Positions 1 to 4,738 of a stretch of DNA of 5,503 bases are shown here, piece by piece. How positions within the stretch are numbered: the first letter of the stretch is position 1; the number at the start of each line of letters is the position of its first letter. Origin of the DNA: Clostridium sp. (GTDB lineage: Bacteria > Bacillota_A > Clostridia > Lachnospirales > Lachnospiraceae). Location: the NCBI GenBank assembly GCA_023666975.1, contig JAMPAW010000204.1:1-5503 (forward strand), read 5' to 3'. The translations under genes were made by a program, and so were the position numbers. The notes beneath the pieces were generated by a model. That model was not told the origin of the DNA and searched no databases. It saw only the letters and a program-made list of their open reading frames with translations.

Positions 1-35
1 ACAGATTGAAGCACCTGCGTTTCCCATGCAGACAT
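1..35 (-). CDS. 5' end of an unidentified gene leaving the window
   Basis: Reading leftward from an ATG at 35-33, the frame gives MSAWETQVLQS and then leaves the window. The start is supported by AAGGTGG at 50-44, eight bases upstream, and by a promoter-like pair at 112-107 and 89-84. Only about 11 codons are visible, so no family can be named. A second ATG at 41-39 in another frame has almost no spacing to the ribosome site and is less likely. The call rests on the signals, not on protein similarity. Confidence 0.4.
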   Translation of the reverse strand, partial: MSAWETQVLQS

Positions 36-83
36 CTTCCATGCCACCTTTCAAAATAATCCTTGCTTAGTGCTTACACAAAT

Positions 84-112
84 ATTATAGCAGAAAACCA
101 AATGAATTACAC
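84..112 (-). promoter_or_regulatory. Promoter for the leftmost gene (GTGTAA / 17 nt / TATAAT)
   Basis: On the minus strand a perfect -10 hexamer TATAAT (89-84) lies 17 bases after GTGTAA (112-107). The -35 box is a poor match to TTGACA, but the arrangement, including the flanking TAGTGTAA (114-107) and the TGC before TATAAT, is nearly copied at 2332-2302 before the Rpn gene. The -10 ends about 48 bases upstream of the ATG at 35. The repetition is the main support. Confidence 0.55.
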
Positions 113-134
113 TATTTTCTTTCCGCAGACATCC

Positions 135-154
135 AATTCTCTGCATGGTTTATA
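135..154 (-). repeat. 20-bp copy of the Sel1 gene 5' end (remnant)
   Basis: These 20 bases are identical to 978-997, the start of the Sel1 gene, and similarity continues a little to the left. On the minus strand the matching frame reads YYKPCRELDVC, against YYKPCRELDAC in the intact gene. It lacks a start codon and ends after a few more codons, so it is a scrap of a second related gene or a partial duplication. Confidence 0.6.
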
Positions 155-230
155 ATACACTTTTCTCCAACTCCTTTTCCATCCGCTCCCTGGCTCGGAA
201 CCGGAACAAAGGTTTGTATTTAATTTTCAT
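150..230 (-). CDS. 26-codon small ORF overlapping the antitoxin gene's original 3' end
   Basis: The ATG at 230-228 sits inside the last codons of the antitoxin's reconstructed original frame (stop at 222-220), the classic overlap of translationally coupled genes. It encodes 26 residues, starting MKIKYKPLFRF and ending MEKELEKSVL, rich in Arg, Lys and Glu with a likely helical second half. No separate ribosome site is evident. Its stop at 152-150 falls at the right edge of a 20-base repeat of the Sel1 gene (135-154), so it may be the front of a longer gene cut by recombination. I do not recognise it, and it could be noncoding. Confidence 0.3.
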   Translation of the reverse strand: MKIKYKPLFRFRARERMEKELEKSVL

Positions 231-239
231 TTGCCAACT

Positions 240-425
240 CTAAAATATCTTCAATAGAGTATCAGGCTGCTCATATTTTTCTTTTGTGTAATCTCCCTGC
301 CCGCCATTATCGTATTCCTCAAGATATCTGGCCATTCCAACGGGCCCCAGAGCCTTTACCAATGCTTCTGTCCCTAATCGCCGCACCTCACTGGCCTTAA
401 CTATTTTCATTGTCTGACTCATCAT
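240..425 (-). CDS. Small antitoxin-like partner of the PIN remnant, 3' end frameshifted
   Basis: As read, this is 61 residues from ATG at 425. The start is chosen because GGAGG at 439-435 is nine bases upstream; the TTG at 431 would be only three bases away. The core KALGPVGMARYLEEYDNGG followed by GDYTKEK recalls small proteins I have seen encoded next to PIN-domain toxins in clostridia, so an antitoxin role is inferred from memory and from the neighbour. The gene overlaps the PIN remnant (397-522) by 29 bases. The end looks damaged: after EQPD the frame gives TLLKIF and stops, whereas restoring one base near 260-261 gives SIEDILELANEN and a stop at 222-220. That is a more natural tail and suggests a one-base deletion. 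It may still yield a shortened protein. Confidence 0.6.
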   Translation of the reverse strand: MMSQTMKIVKASEVRRLGTEALVKALGPVGMARYLEEYDNGGQGDYTKEKYEQPDTLLKIF

Positions 426-522
426 AACCAAATACCTCCATTACAAATTCAATCGGATTTTTGATATTTGATCTATCGTCAAGCAAACGATTATAGCAAC
501 AATTATCCAGATACACCTTCAA
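397..522 (-). pseudogene. Collapsed PIN-domain (VapC-like) toxin, internal deletion
   Basis: The start is a TTG at 522-520, placed by AGGAGG at 536-531 with an eight-base spacer; the open frame extends upstream to 636 but without a ribosome site. Only 41 codons remain. The first 19, MKVYLDNCCYNR then LLDDRSN, match my recollection of the opening of a clostridial PIN-domain family, whose first metal-binding Asp lies in YLDN. The last 22, from IKNPIEFVMEVF, resemble that family's C-terminal tail. PIN proteins are usually about 130-150 residues, so some 100 central codons with the other catalytic acidic residues appear removed in frame. No ribonuclease activity is expected. The gene's end still carries the ribosome site of the overlapping antitoxin gene, which may be why this stub persists. 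The family match is from memory. Confidence 0.65.
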
Positions 523-530
523 AAGATTTA

Positions 531-536
531 CCTCCT
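531..536 (-). promoter_or_regulatory. Ribosome binding site fixing a TTG start for the PIN remnant
   Basis: AGGAGG on the minus strand (536-531) lies eight bases before the TTG at 522-520. It sets the PIN remnant's start well inside the longer open frame that begins at 636 and overlaps the Sel1 gene's end. Confidence 0.7.
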
Positions 537-560
537 GCTTGCTTCCGTCTTCACATGATA

Positions 561-589
561 ATAATAACAAATATTTTCTAAAGTTACAC
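561..589 (-). promoter_or_regulatory. Possible promoter for the PIN/antitoxin pair (GTGTAA / 17 nt / TATTAT)
   Basis: GTGTAA (589-584) and TATTAT (566-561) are exactly 17 bases apart, the same -35 box and spacing as the sites at 112-84 and 2330-2302. The -35 box overlaps the stop codon of the Sel1 gene. Transcription would start near 555, just ahead of the PIN ribosome site at 536-531. The spacer does not resemble the other two copies, so chance remains possible. Confidence 0.4.
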
Positions 590-1012
590 CAATAATTTTG
601 TATCGACTTTAATGCTCTGCTCTTCAACGGCAACATTTAACTCCCTGCACTTCTCAAGAGCCAGATCATGCCCCTGCAAAGCAGCCTGCCTATACCAATA
701 TTTTGCTTTCTCCATATCTTGGGATACCCCTATGGCATCCTCATAAAACCAGGCCAGATTGCACTGCCCGTCTCTGTCCCCATGCTCCGCAGCCCTTTTC
801 GTCCAATAGAGAGCCTGTTCTAAATCCTTCTTAACGCCCAGCCCTTCGTAGTAGAAATATCCCACCTGACACTCTGCCAGAGGATAGCCCTGTTCCGCCA
901 GCGCCAGATGTCCTTCAAAGCATTTCTCATACTGCTGTGTGTTAAAATATTTTTCAATCAGCTCGTTGCAGGCGTCTAATTCTCTGCATGGTTTATAGTA
1001 TGATTCTGACAT
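584..1012 (-). CDS. Sel1-repeat (SLR) protein
   Basis: This 142-residue protein contains Sel1-like repeats, TPR-related helix pairs that act as scaffolds for protein-protein contacts. Two clear units are visible at residues 43-78 (GYFYYEGLGVKKDLEQALYW core) and 79-114 (LAWFYEDAIGVSQDMEKAKY core), each with the G-V-x-x-D-x-x-K/Q-A pattern and an Ala-rich second helix ending in G. A partial unit precedes them at about 24-42. There is no signal peptide or membrane segment, so a cytoplasmic location is likely. The ATG at 1012 follows GGAGG at 1027-1023 by ten bases. The gene appears intact while genes on both sides are decayed. Its binding partner is unknown; small Sel1 proteins are common in clostridial accessory DNA. 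Confidence 0.92.
   Translation of the reverse strand: MSESYYKPCRELDACNELIEKYFNTQQYEKCFEGHLALAEQGYPLAECQVGYFYYEGLGVKKDLEQALYWTKRAAEHGDRDGQCNLAWFYEDAIGVSQDMEKAKYWYRQAALQGHDLALEKCRELNVAVEEQSIKVDTKLLV
978..997 (-). repeat. 20-bp repeat partner inside the Sel1 gene start
   Basis: These bases are identical to 135-154. Here they lie inside the intact Sel1 gene and encode residues 6-11 (YKPCRE) plus the edges of their neighbours. The copy at 135-154 is the remnant. Both are in the same orientation, so recombination between them would delete the Sel1, PIN and antitoxin genes. Confidence 0.6.
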
Positions 1013-1080
1013 CTTATGGCTCCCTCCGCTAACTCTGAATCCGCCTTCAAAGCACTCTGAAAATACTCATACCTGTCTCT

Positions 1081-1438
1081 TCAAGATAACACTCCGTCAT
1101 AGACATAAGTATCGAAGCTGGATTCACTCTGATTTGTAAACAAAGCCTTCAGCTGCATGGCTGTCTGATCACAGTCGTCCGCCTCAAAGTAAATTGATTC
1201 TGCATATGATAGGGATTGCAATATAATTCCATGGATCCGATAACAATATCATTAACATAGACTATGACACGCTTTTGCTTGATTTCAAGCTGAACCCCTT
1301 CATTTCCGCCTCGCAACTGCTTCCCCCCCCAAAATACAGTTCTCTTGTTAAATTTCTAAGCCATTATAGAACTTTAATAATTGAATCCGTTTCTAATTTC
1401 ATTACATTTCCAGAACATTTCCAAAGCTTTGTTGCCAT
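1081..1438 (-). pseudogene. Frameshifted gene of unknown family between Rpn and Sel1
   Basis: Three reading frames joined in order give a protein-like chain of roughly 118 residues. From ATG at 1438 the frame reads MATKLWKCSGNVMKLETDS to a TAA. A second frame then continues with KRTVFWGGKQLRGGNEG and VYVNDIVIGSMELYC. A third gives YFEADDCDQTAMQLKAL and ends DTYVYDGVLS with a stop at 1083-1081. The joins can be explained by two dinucleotide losses in TA-rich sequence (about 1345-1365) and one T lost from a T run near 1190-1195. A run of eight G also lies in the middle frame. No single ORF spans it, and I do not recognise the family. The start lies 14 bases after the Rpn stop, so it probably belonged to the same transcript. 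Sequencing error is an alternative, but three errors would be needed. Confidence 0.5.
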
Positions 1439-1452
1439 GATAACATAATTAC

Positions 1453-1614
1453 TCACAGCCTTTTTTGTAATATCGCCCTGTCATTATCAGATATTTTCAA
1501 GGCTACCATCGCTTGTTCTGCACTCAATTTCATGCTTTCCATTAAATTCTTCACAGCCTCATACAAAGTATCCAGCCTTTTTCGATCCGCATATCTCTCA
1601 ACCGCTTCACACAT
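1453..1614 (-). CDS. Possible internal small protein from the 3' end of the Rpn gene (RpnS-like)
   Basis: Met214 of the Rpn frame (codon 1614-1612) is preceded by AAGGAGG at 1631-1625 with a ten-base spacer, a stronger ribosome site than that of the full-length gene. Starting there would give a 53-residue helical protein, from MCEAVERYADRK to AILQKRL, containing none of the nuclease core. E. coli rpn genes are reported to make such intragenic C-terminal proteins, which inhibit the long form. The caution is that the purine run also encodes Glu-Glu-Glu-Gly-Gly, a composition that creates Shine-Dalgarno lookalikes by chance. Confidence 0.35.
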   Translation of the reverse strand: MCEAVERYADRKRLDTLYEAVKNLMESMKLSAEQAMVALKISDNDRAILQKRL

Positions 1615-2253
1615 AGCTCTTCGACCTCCTTCTTCCTCCTTAAAATGCTTCACGCCTTTAGCCAGTTCGGAATAATACATATCCTTTGATTCCCTGCATC
1701 CAAAATCATGCATCAGCTTTCCGACTGCATCATTTCCTTTATATCCGCCATTCACATAAATGATATGAGAACCATCATCAAAAAGATCGTCTATTTCCTC
1801 AAAATGACGATTGATCGTATAAATTGGAATCCCATACCCAAATATATCTGCCTGTGTAATAAACACCATGTAAGAATCCTGAAGCTCCGAAAACTCCTGT
1901 CCCTCTTTCAGCATCCGGGAATCCATCATGCTGCTGTTAAACCTCGCACGGCGTATATGTGCGCCTTCCGGTTTCTTTTGTACCTCCACATTATAATTCT
2001 TGCCTGTGCTGTCCTTTGCCAGAATATCCAAACGAATATTCCGTCCACCCACTATCGGATTCTGAAATTCTCGTTGCCCCACCACATTTATTACCGTAAT
2101 ATCGTCCCGTTTTAATATAATCTTTAGCAAAAGCTCCGTAGCAGGAATATTACCATCAAAGACCATAGACATCAGATCACCATCAAATAAATCCATATCA
2201 TCGACAATCTGCTCTACCGTTCTGTTATCCAGCTGCAATTCTTCATTTGTCAT
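1453..2253 (-). CDS. Rpn-family recombination-promoting nuclease / putative transposase (PD-(D/E)XK)
   Basis: This 266-residue protein fits the Rpn/PDDEXK_2 family, nucleases once annotated as transposases and since linked to RecA-independent recombination and phage defence. The N-terminal helix FDGNIPATELLLKIIL (residues 32-47) is typical. The nuclease core is RLDILAK (74-80) followed by YNVEVQKK (87-94), giving Asp76, Glu90 and Gln92 as the D...ExQ metal-binding residues. RRARFNSSMMDS (101-112) is the conserved R-x(n)-S-x-x-D helix. The charged helical tail (about 205-266) is usual in clostridial members and may oligomerise. The length is normal and the catalytic residues are present, so it is probably active. 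ATG at 2253 follows an AAGGCGG-type site, and a promoter lies at 2330-2302. A strong internal ribosome site precedes Met214. No terminal inverted repeats were seen, so it is not shown to be a mobile element. Confidence 0.93.
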   Translation of the reverse strand: MTNEELQLDNRTVEQIVDDMDLFDGDLMSMVFDGNIPATELLLKIILKRDDITVINVVGQREFQNPIVGGRNIRLDILAKDSTGKNYNVEVQKKPEGAHIRRARFNSSMMDSRMLKEGQEFSELQDSYMVFITQADIFGYGIPIYTINRHFEEIDDLFDDGSHIIYVNGGYKGNDAVGKLMHDFGCRESKDMYYSELAKGVKHFKEEEGGRRAMCEAVERYADRKRLDTLYEAVKNLMESMKLSAEQAMVALKISDNDRAILQKRL

Positions 2254-2301
2254 TTGCTCACCGCCTTTTCAAACTGTAACGCCACACTGGATCACACTAT
2301 C

Positions 2302-2330
2302 ATTATAGCAAAAAATCCAGCCATTTACAC
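2302..2330 (-). promoter_or_regulatory. Promoter of the Rpn gene (GTGTAA / 17 nt / TATAAT)
   Basis: On the minus strand GTGTAA (2330-2325) and TATAAT (2307-2302) are separated by 17 bases, about 48 bases upstream of the Rpn ATG. The flanking TAGTGTAA and the TGC before TATAAT also occur at 114-84. The site begins 14 bases after the stop codon (2349-2347) of the decayed upstream gene, so Rpn has its own transcription start. Confidence 0.6.
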
Positions 2331-2346
2331 TATATTTTTTCTGCTA

Positions 2347-2601
2347 TTAAGTTAGTTTGTTTTTCTGTTTTTCTCTCCACAGATTGCAGCAGCTGACCAA
2401 AAGCAACTGATCAAATTCCATATCAGGGTTGTCCGCTTTAAAAATAAGCTTTATAATCGTATTAAGGATATCCAACGAAAAAAGATAAAAATATCATTCT
2501 GTGTCATCTTGCAACAGGAAACGAATTTCCGAGGCTAACACCGGAATATAGAACAATTCTTCTTCGGAAGTCCATTGGAAAAGGAGCAGCAACTTTGAAA
2601 A
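2347..2601 (-). pseudogene. Decayed gene of unknown family with one in-frame stop
   Basis: One minus-strand frame reads LLLLFQWTSEEELFYIPVL and ASEIRFLLQDDTE, then a TGA at 2496-2494. It continues in the same frame as YFYLFSLDILNTIIKLIF, then KADNPDMEFDQLLL, and ends CCNLWREKQKNKLT at a TAA (2349-2347). The two halves look like one protein of at least 84 residues interrupted by a nonsense mutation. There is no ATG, and the frame is closed by a TAA at 2604-2602, so the front is missing. I do not recognise the family. It fills most of the 340-base gap between the Rpn gene and the acyltransferase. Its truncated front lies where the plus-strand polysaccharide genes begin, which suggests that boundary is a recombination joint. 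Confidence 0.4.
2429..2457 (+). promoter_or_regulatory. Possible promoter for the acyltransferase
   Basis: TTGTCC (2429-2434) and a perfect TATAAT (2452-2457) are separated by 17 bases on the plus strand. Transcription would begin near 2464 and give a leader of about 130 bases before the TTG start at 2595. It lies within the decayed minus-strand gene, so it is supported only by its hexamers. Confidence 0.35.
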
Positions 2602-2732
2602 TTATCAAAAATGATGAATTGACAATAAGAAACAAATTTACCTTTATATCCTTTATTTGCAGCGTGTTGGTTATCTATATCCACACATATAATTTAGATA
2701 CTTACGGCATAGCAGAAGGAGCAGGGGGGTGA
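2595..2732 (+). pseudogene. N-terminal piece of the acyltransferase, cut off by a frameshift
   Basis: This frame starts at TTG 2595, eight bases after AAGGAG (2581-2586), and encodes 45 residues before a TGA at 2730-2732. Residues 15-31 (TFISFICSVLVIYIH core) form the first membrane helix of an Acyltransferase-3 enzyme, and IHTYN carries the conserved helix-1 histidine (His30). The next frame (GTG at 2729) begins exactly where this piece would continue: ...EGAGG followed by VIERITFAIENYW. The break falls in a run of six G (2724-2729); seven G would join the frames into one protein of about 355 residues, normal for the family. Decay, phase variation and sequencing error all fit. Confidence 0.75.
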
Positions 2733-3661
2733 TTGAGAGAATAACATTTGCCATCGAAAATTATTGGCCCAATGTCTTACAAATAGCCGTTCCTATGTTC
2801 TTTTTTATTTCAGGCATTTTATTTTTTAAATCCTTTACAATTTCAAACCTTGCAGGCAAATGGAAATCCAGATTATTTACGGTAGTTCTGCCTTATATTA
2901 TTTGGTGTACGATTTATTATATATACTATGTGGTTATAACAAATATTCCGATAATAAGGTCTCTGATGAGCACCCCCAATATAGTCAGATTTTCAATTTC
3001 CGAATGGGTAAGGTGGCTATGGGTCAGCGAATATTATACCCTTTGGTTTTTGCAGGAGCTTATCATCTTTATTGCTGCGGCTCCTGTCATCTGGCTGTTA
3101 CTCAATAACCACCGGAAAAAATTTCCTACGGGATTAGTTGCCTTAATTGCACTGATTTTGATCAAACAACATTCAGCGATTAATATTCCATACACAAGCG
3201 GTCTTGATATCTATCTGGTTGGAAGCTATATCGGGCTTAATTGCAGGGAGTTATTGGCTGTCAGGAACAAGGTGCTTGCTGCAATATCCTTGCTATATGT
3301 CATTTTCACATTAGTTACGGCATTCCGATTCTGGAATATTATCACGGAGATTTTACTTTTTATTGCAATATGGTTTGCGTGCGATCTCCTCCCGCTCGCA
3401 GGAAAGAAACTTCCCTGGTGGATGTCAATTACCTTCTTTACATACGTTGCTCATGATGCCTTTTTGGAAGCTTTTGAAAAAATTATACTTGTCATATTTG
3501 GGAAAAAGGCAGTCTTTGCTTTATTAGACTATCTCTTCGCTCCCATCCTGGTCGAGATCGTTTTAATCCTGATTGCTTATCTTCTAAAGATGCGGCTGCC
3601 CATGTTATGGAAGATTCTAACAGGGAACAGAAACAGCGAAACTTCAAATGAGAAAATATAG
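2729..3661 (+). CDS. Acyltransferase-3 family membrane protein, main frame (sugar O-acyltransferase)
   Basis: The frame has 310 codons from GTG 2729, but the true start is probably at 2595 in the other frame. Several hydrophobic helices are visible, including VPMFFFISGILFF (residues 21-33), VVLPYIIWCTIYYIYY (about 52-67), LQELIIFIAAAPVIW (about 107-121) and a C-terminal pair around 245-290. FFFISG and YTLWFLQEL are family hallmarks, as is the late FFTYVAHDAFLE. The family moves acetyl or other acyl groups onto surface sugars from within the membrane. The adjacent glycosyltransferases point to polysaccharide O-acylation. This frame lacks the first helix and its conserved histidine, so on its own it is probably inactive. 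The GTG has no good ribosome site. The gene is AT-rich compared with the glycosyltransferases after it. Confidence 0.85.
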   Translation: MIERITFAIENYWPNVLQIAVPMFFFISGILFFKSFTISNLAGKWKSRLFTVVLPYIIWCTIYYIYYVVITNIPIIRSLMSTPNIVRFSISEWVRWLWVSEYYTLWFLQELIIFIAAAPVIWLLLNNHRKKFPTGLVALIALILIKQHSAINIPYTSGLDIYLVGSYIGLNCRELLAVRNKVLAAISLLYVIFTLVTAFRFWNIITEILLFIAIWFACDLLPLAGKKLPWWMSITFFTYVAHDAFLEAFEKIILVIFGKKAVFALLDYLFAPILVEIVLILIAYLLKMRLPMLWKILTGNRNSETSNEKI

Positions 3662-3686
3662 GTAAAACGTAAGAGCAGAAATTCCG

Positions 3687-3715
3687 TTGAAAGGACAAAT
3701 CTTTTATGATAAGAT
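3687..3715 (+). promoter_or_regulatory. Possible promoter for the first glycosyltransferase
   Basis: TTGAAA (3687-3692) and TAAGAT (3710-3715) are 17 bases apart in the 122-base gap after the acyltransferase stop. A start near 3722 would leave a leader of about 60 bases before ATG 3784. I see no terminator between the two genes, so readthrough from the acyltransferase is also possible. Confidence 0.35.
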
Positions 3716-3783
3716 AAATTGAATATGTTATCGGCTTGTTACAAATTATCACTTACATCACAGGAGACGGCAGGGAGGACGAA

Positions 3784-4560
3784 ATGACATTACAACTATT
3801 AGTGGCTGCCGTAAACAGGGCGCCCGAAGAGCTTGCAGAAGAGATGCGGATTGACAGCGACGCCGTCATTGTCAGTCAGGGCGATCACTACGGATACGAG
3901 GAGCTGACATGGCGGGGACATCGGCTCCGTTTTTTCTCCATGGCGGAACGGGGAGTCGGCTTGAGTCGCAATTTCAGTCTGCAGCGCGCCGACGCGGATG
4001 TGGTTTTATTTGCCGATGAGGATATTATCTATGAGCCGGATTATGCAAAGACCGTCCTGAATGCCTTTGCAGCGCATCCCGAGGCGGATATGCTGCTTTT
4101 CAACGTGCAGGCTATGCCGGGGCGGGAAACCTACCGCAACGAAAGCTTCGGCCGGGTGCGGTGGTATAATTGCGGACGTTATCCGACATACAGCTTTGCA
4201 GCGCGCCTTAAGCGGCTTCACGAAGAAAACATTACCTTTTCGCTGCTGTTTGGCGGCGGCGCAAAATACAGCAACGGGGAGGACAGCCTGTTCCTGCGGG
4301 ACTGTCTGAAGGCCGGGCTGCGTATTTATAAGATACCCGTATGCATCGGGCATGAAAAGGTGCGGGAATCCACATGGTTTACCGGCTACCATGAAAAATT
4401 TTTTTATGACAGGGGAGTCTTGTACCGATACCTGTACGGCGGCATGGCGCGTCTGATGGCCCTGCGTTTTTTGCTGGTACACAGGAAAACAATCTGTTGT
4501 GAGATCCCATGGAAAAAGGCCTACCGGATCATGAAGCGCGGAATCAAACCGGCAGCATGA
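3784..4560 (+). CDS. Family-2-type glycosyltransferase
   Basis: This 258-residue protein transfers a sugar from a nucleotide-sugar donor, most likely at the cytoplasmic face during surface-polysaccharide assembly. ERGVGLSRN (55-63) and VLFADEDIIY (74-83) contain the nucleotide- and metal-binding elements; ADED takes the place of the usual ADDD, keeping Asp-x-Asp. FGGGAKYSNGEDSLF (156-170) has the NGED acidic motif that usually supplies the catalytic region, followed by STWF (196-199). The tail is basic with no clear membrane helix. The start is set by GGGAGG at 3773-3778, five bases before ATG 3784; an in-frame TTG at 3736 lacks such a site. Donor and acceptor cannot be read from the sequence. 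It is GC-richer than the acyltransferase upstream. Confidence 0.92.
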   Translation: MTLQLLVAAVNRAPEELAEEMRIDSDAVIVSQGDHYGYEELTWRGHRLRFFSMAERGVGLSRNFSLQRADADVVLFADEDIIYEPDYAKTVLNAFAAHPEADMLLFNVQAMPGRETYRNESFGRVRWYNCGRYPTYSFAARLKRLHEENITFSLLFGGGAKYSNGEDSLFLRDCLKAGLRIYKIPVCIGHEKVRESTWFTGYHEKFFYDRGVLYRYLYGGMARLMALRFLLVHRKTICCEIPWKKAYRIMKRGIKPAA

Positions 4561-4644
4561 CAAAATCAGGCTTTTCGCGACCACCGACGGGAATCAGCCC
4601 TCGCGGCATTTGTCAGACCGTGGAGCATGGCTTTATACTCACTG

Positions 4645-4669
4645 TAAAAAAGTGCCGCAAGCGGCACTT
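4645..4669 (-). terminator. Hairpin with T run on the minus strand (terminator-like)
   Basis: A perfect 9-bp stem (4650-4658 with 4661-4669, loop AA) is flanked on its left by A residues. Read on the minus strand the stem is followed by a run of T, the form of an intrinsic terminator. On the plus strand, in which the glycosyltransferases are read, no T run follows. No minus-strand gene is evident to its right in this window, so it may instead be half of the tandem hairpin element with 4671-4691. Confidence 0.45.
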
Positions 4670-4691
4670 AGAAGAATGCTTCGCATTCTTC
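4650..4691. repeat. Two tandem perfect hairpins between the glycosyltransferase genes
   Basis: Two perfect inverted repeats stand one base apart: 4650-4669 (9-bp stem, 2-base loop) and 4671-4691 (GAAGAATGC with GCATTCTTC, 3-base loop TTC). They lie in the 178-base gap before the second glycosyltransferase, 48 bases upstream of its start. The rest of the gap (4561-4644 and 4692-4730) shows no other clear signal except a weak inverted repeat near 4576-4605. The pair could be a dispersed palindromic repeat, or an mRNA structure that tunes expression or stability. Confidence 0.6.
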
Positions 4692-4738
4692 CCTTGCTAC
4701 GACGAAGTTTCCTATAGAATAAAAAGAGGATGGCAAAT

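Noticed and set aside
523..636. Extended N-terminus of the PIN remnant starting at 636
   Set aside because: The first 38 codons overlap the Sel1 gene's end, have no ribosome site, and do not resemble a PIN protein; the TTG at 522 has an ideal AGGAGG.
1323..1330. Run of eight C (G8 on the coding strand) as a phase-variation switch
   Set aside because: The middle frame of the broken gene reads through it without a shift, and the gene has other frameshifts, so a switch here could not restore function alone.
1708..2115. 135-codon plus-strand frame opposite the Rpn gene
   Set aside because: It lies wholly antisense to a well-supported nuclease, has no ribosome site, and its Ile/His-rich text looks like a reverse shadow.
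1453..2253. Rpn gene as an insertion sequence with ends
   Set aside because: I looked for inverted repeats and target duplications flanking it and saw none; despite the name transposase, the family is not a classical IS.
3736..3783. Earlier TTG start for the first glycosyltransferase
   Set aside because: No ribosome site precedes it, whereas GGGAGG is five bases before ATG 3784 and the protein from there has the normal family beginning.
4006..4584. 192-codon minus-strand frame over the first glycosyltransferase
   Set aside because: It is antisense to clear glycosyltransferase motifs and its composition looks like a GC-driven shadow.
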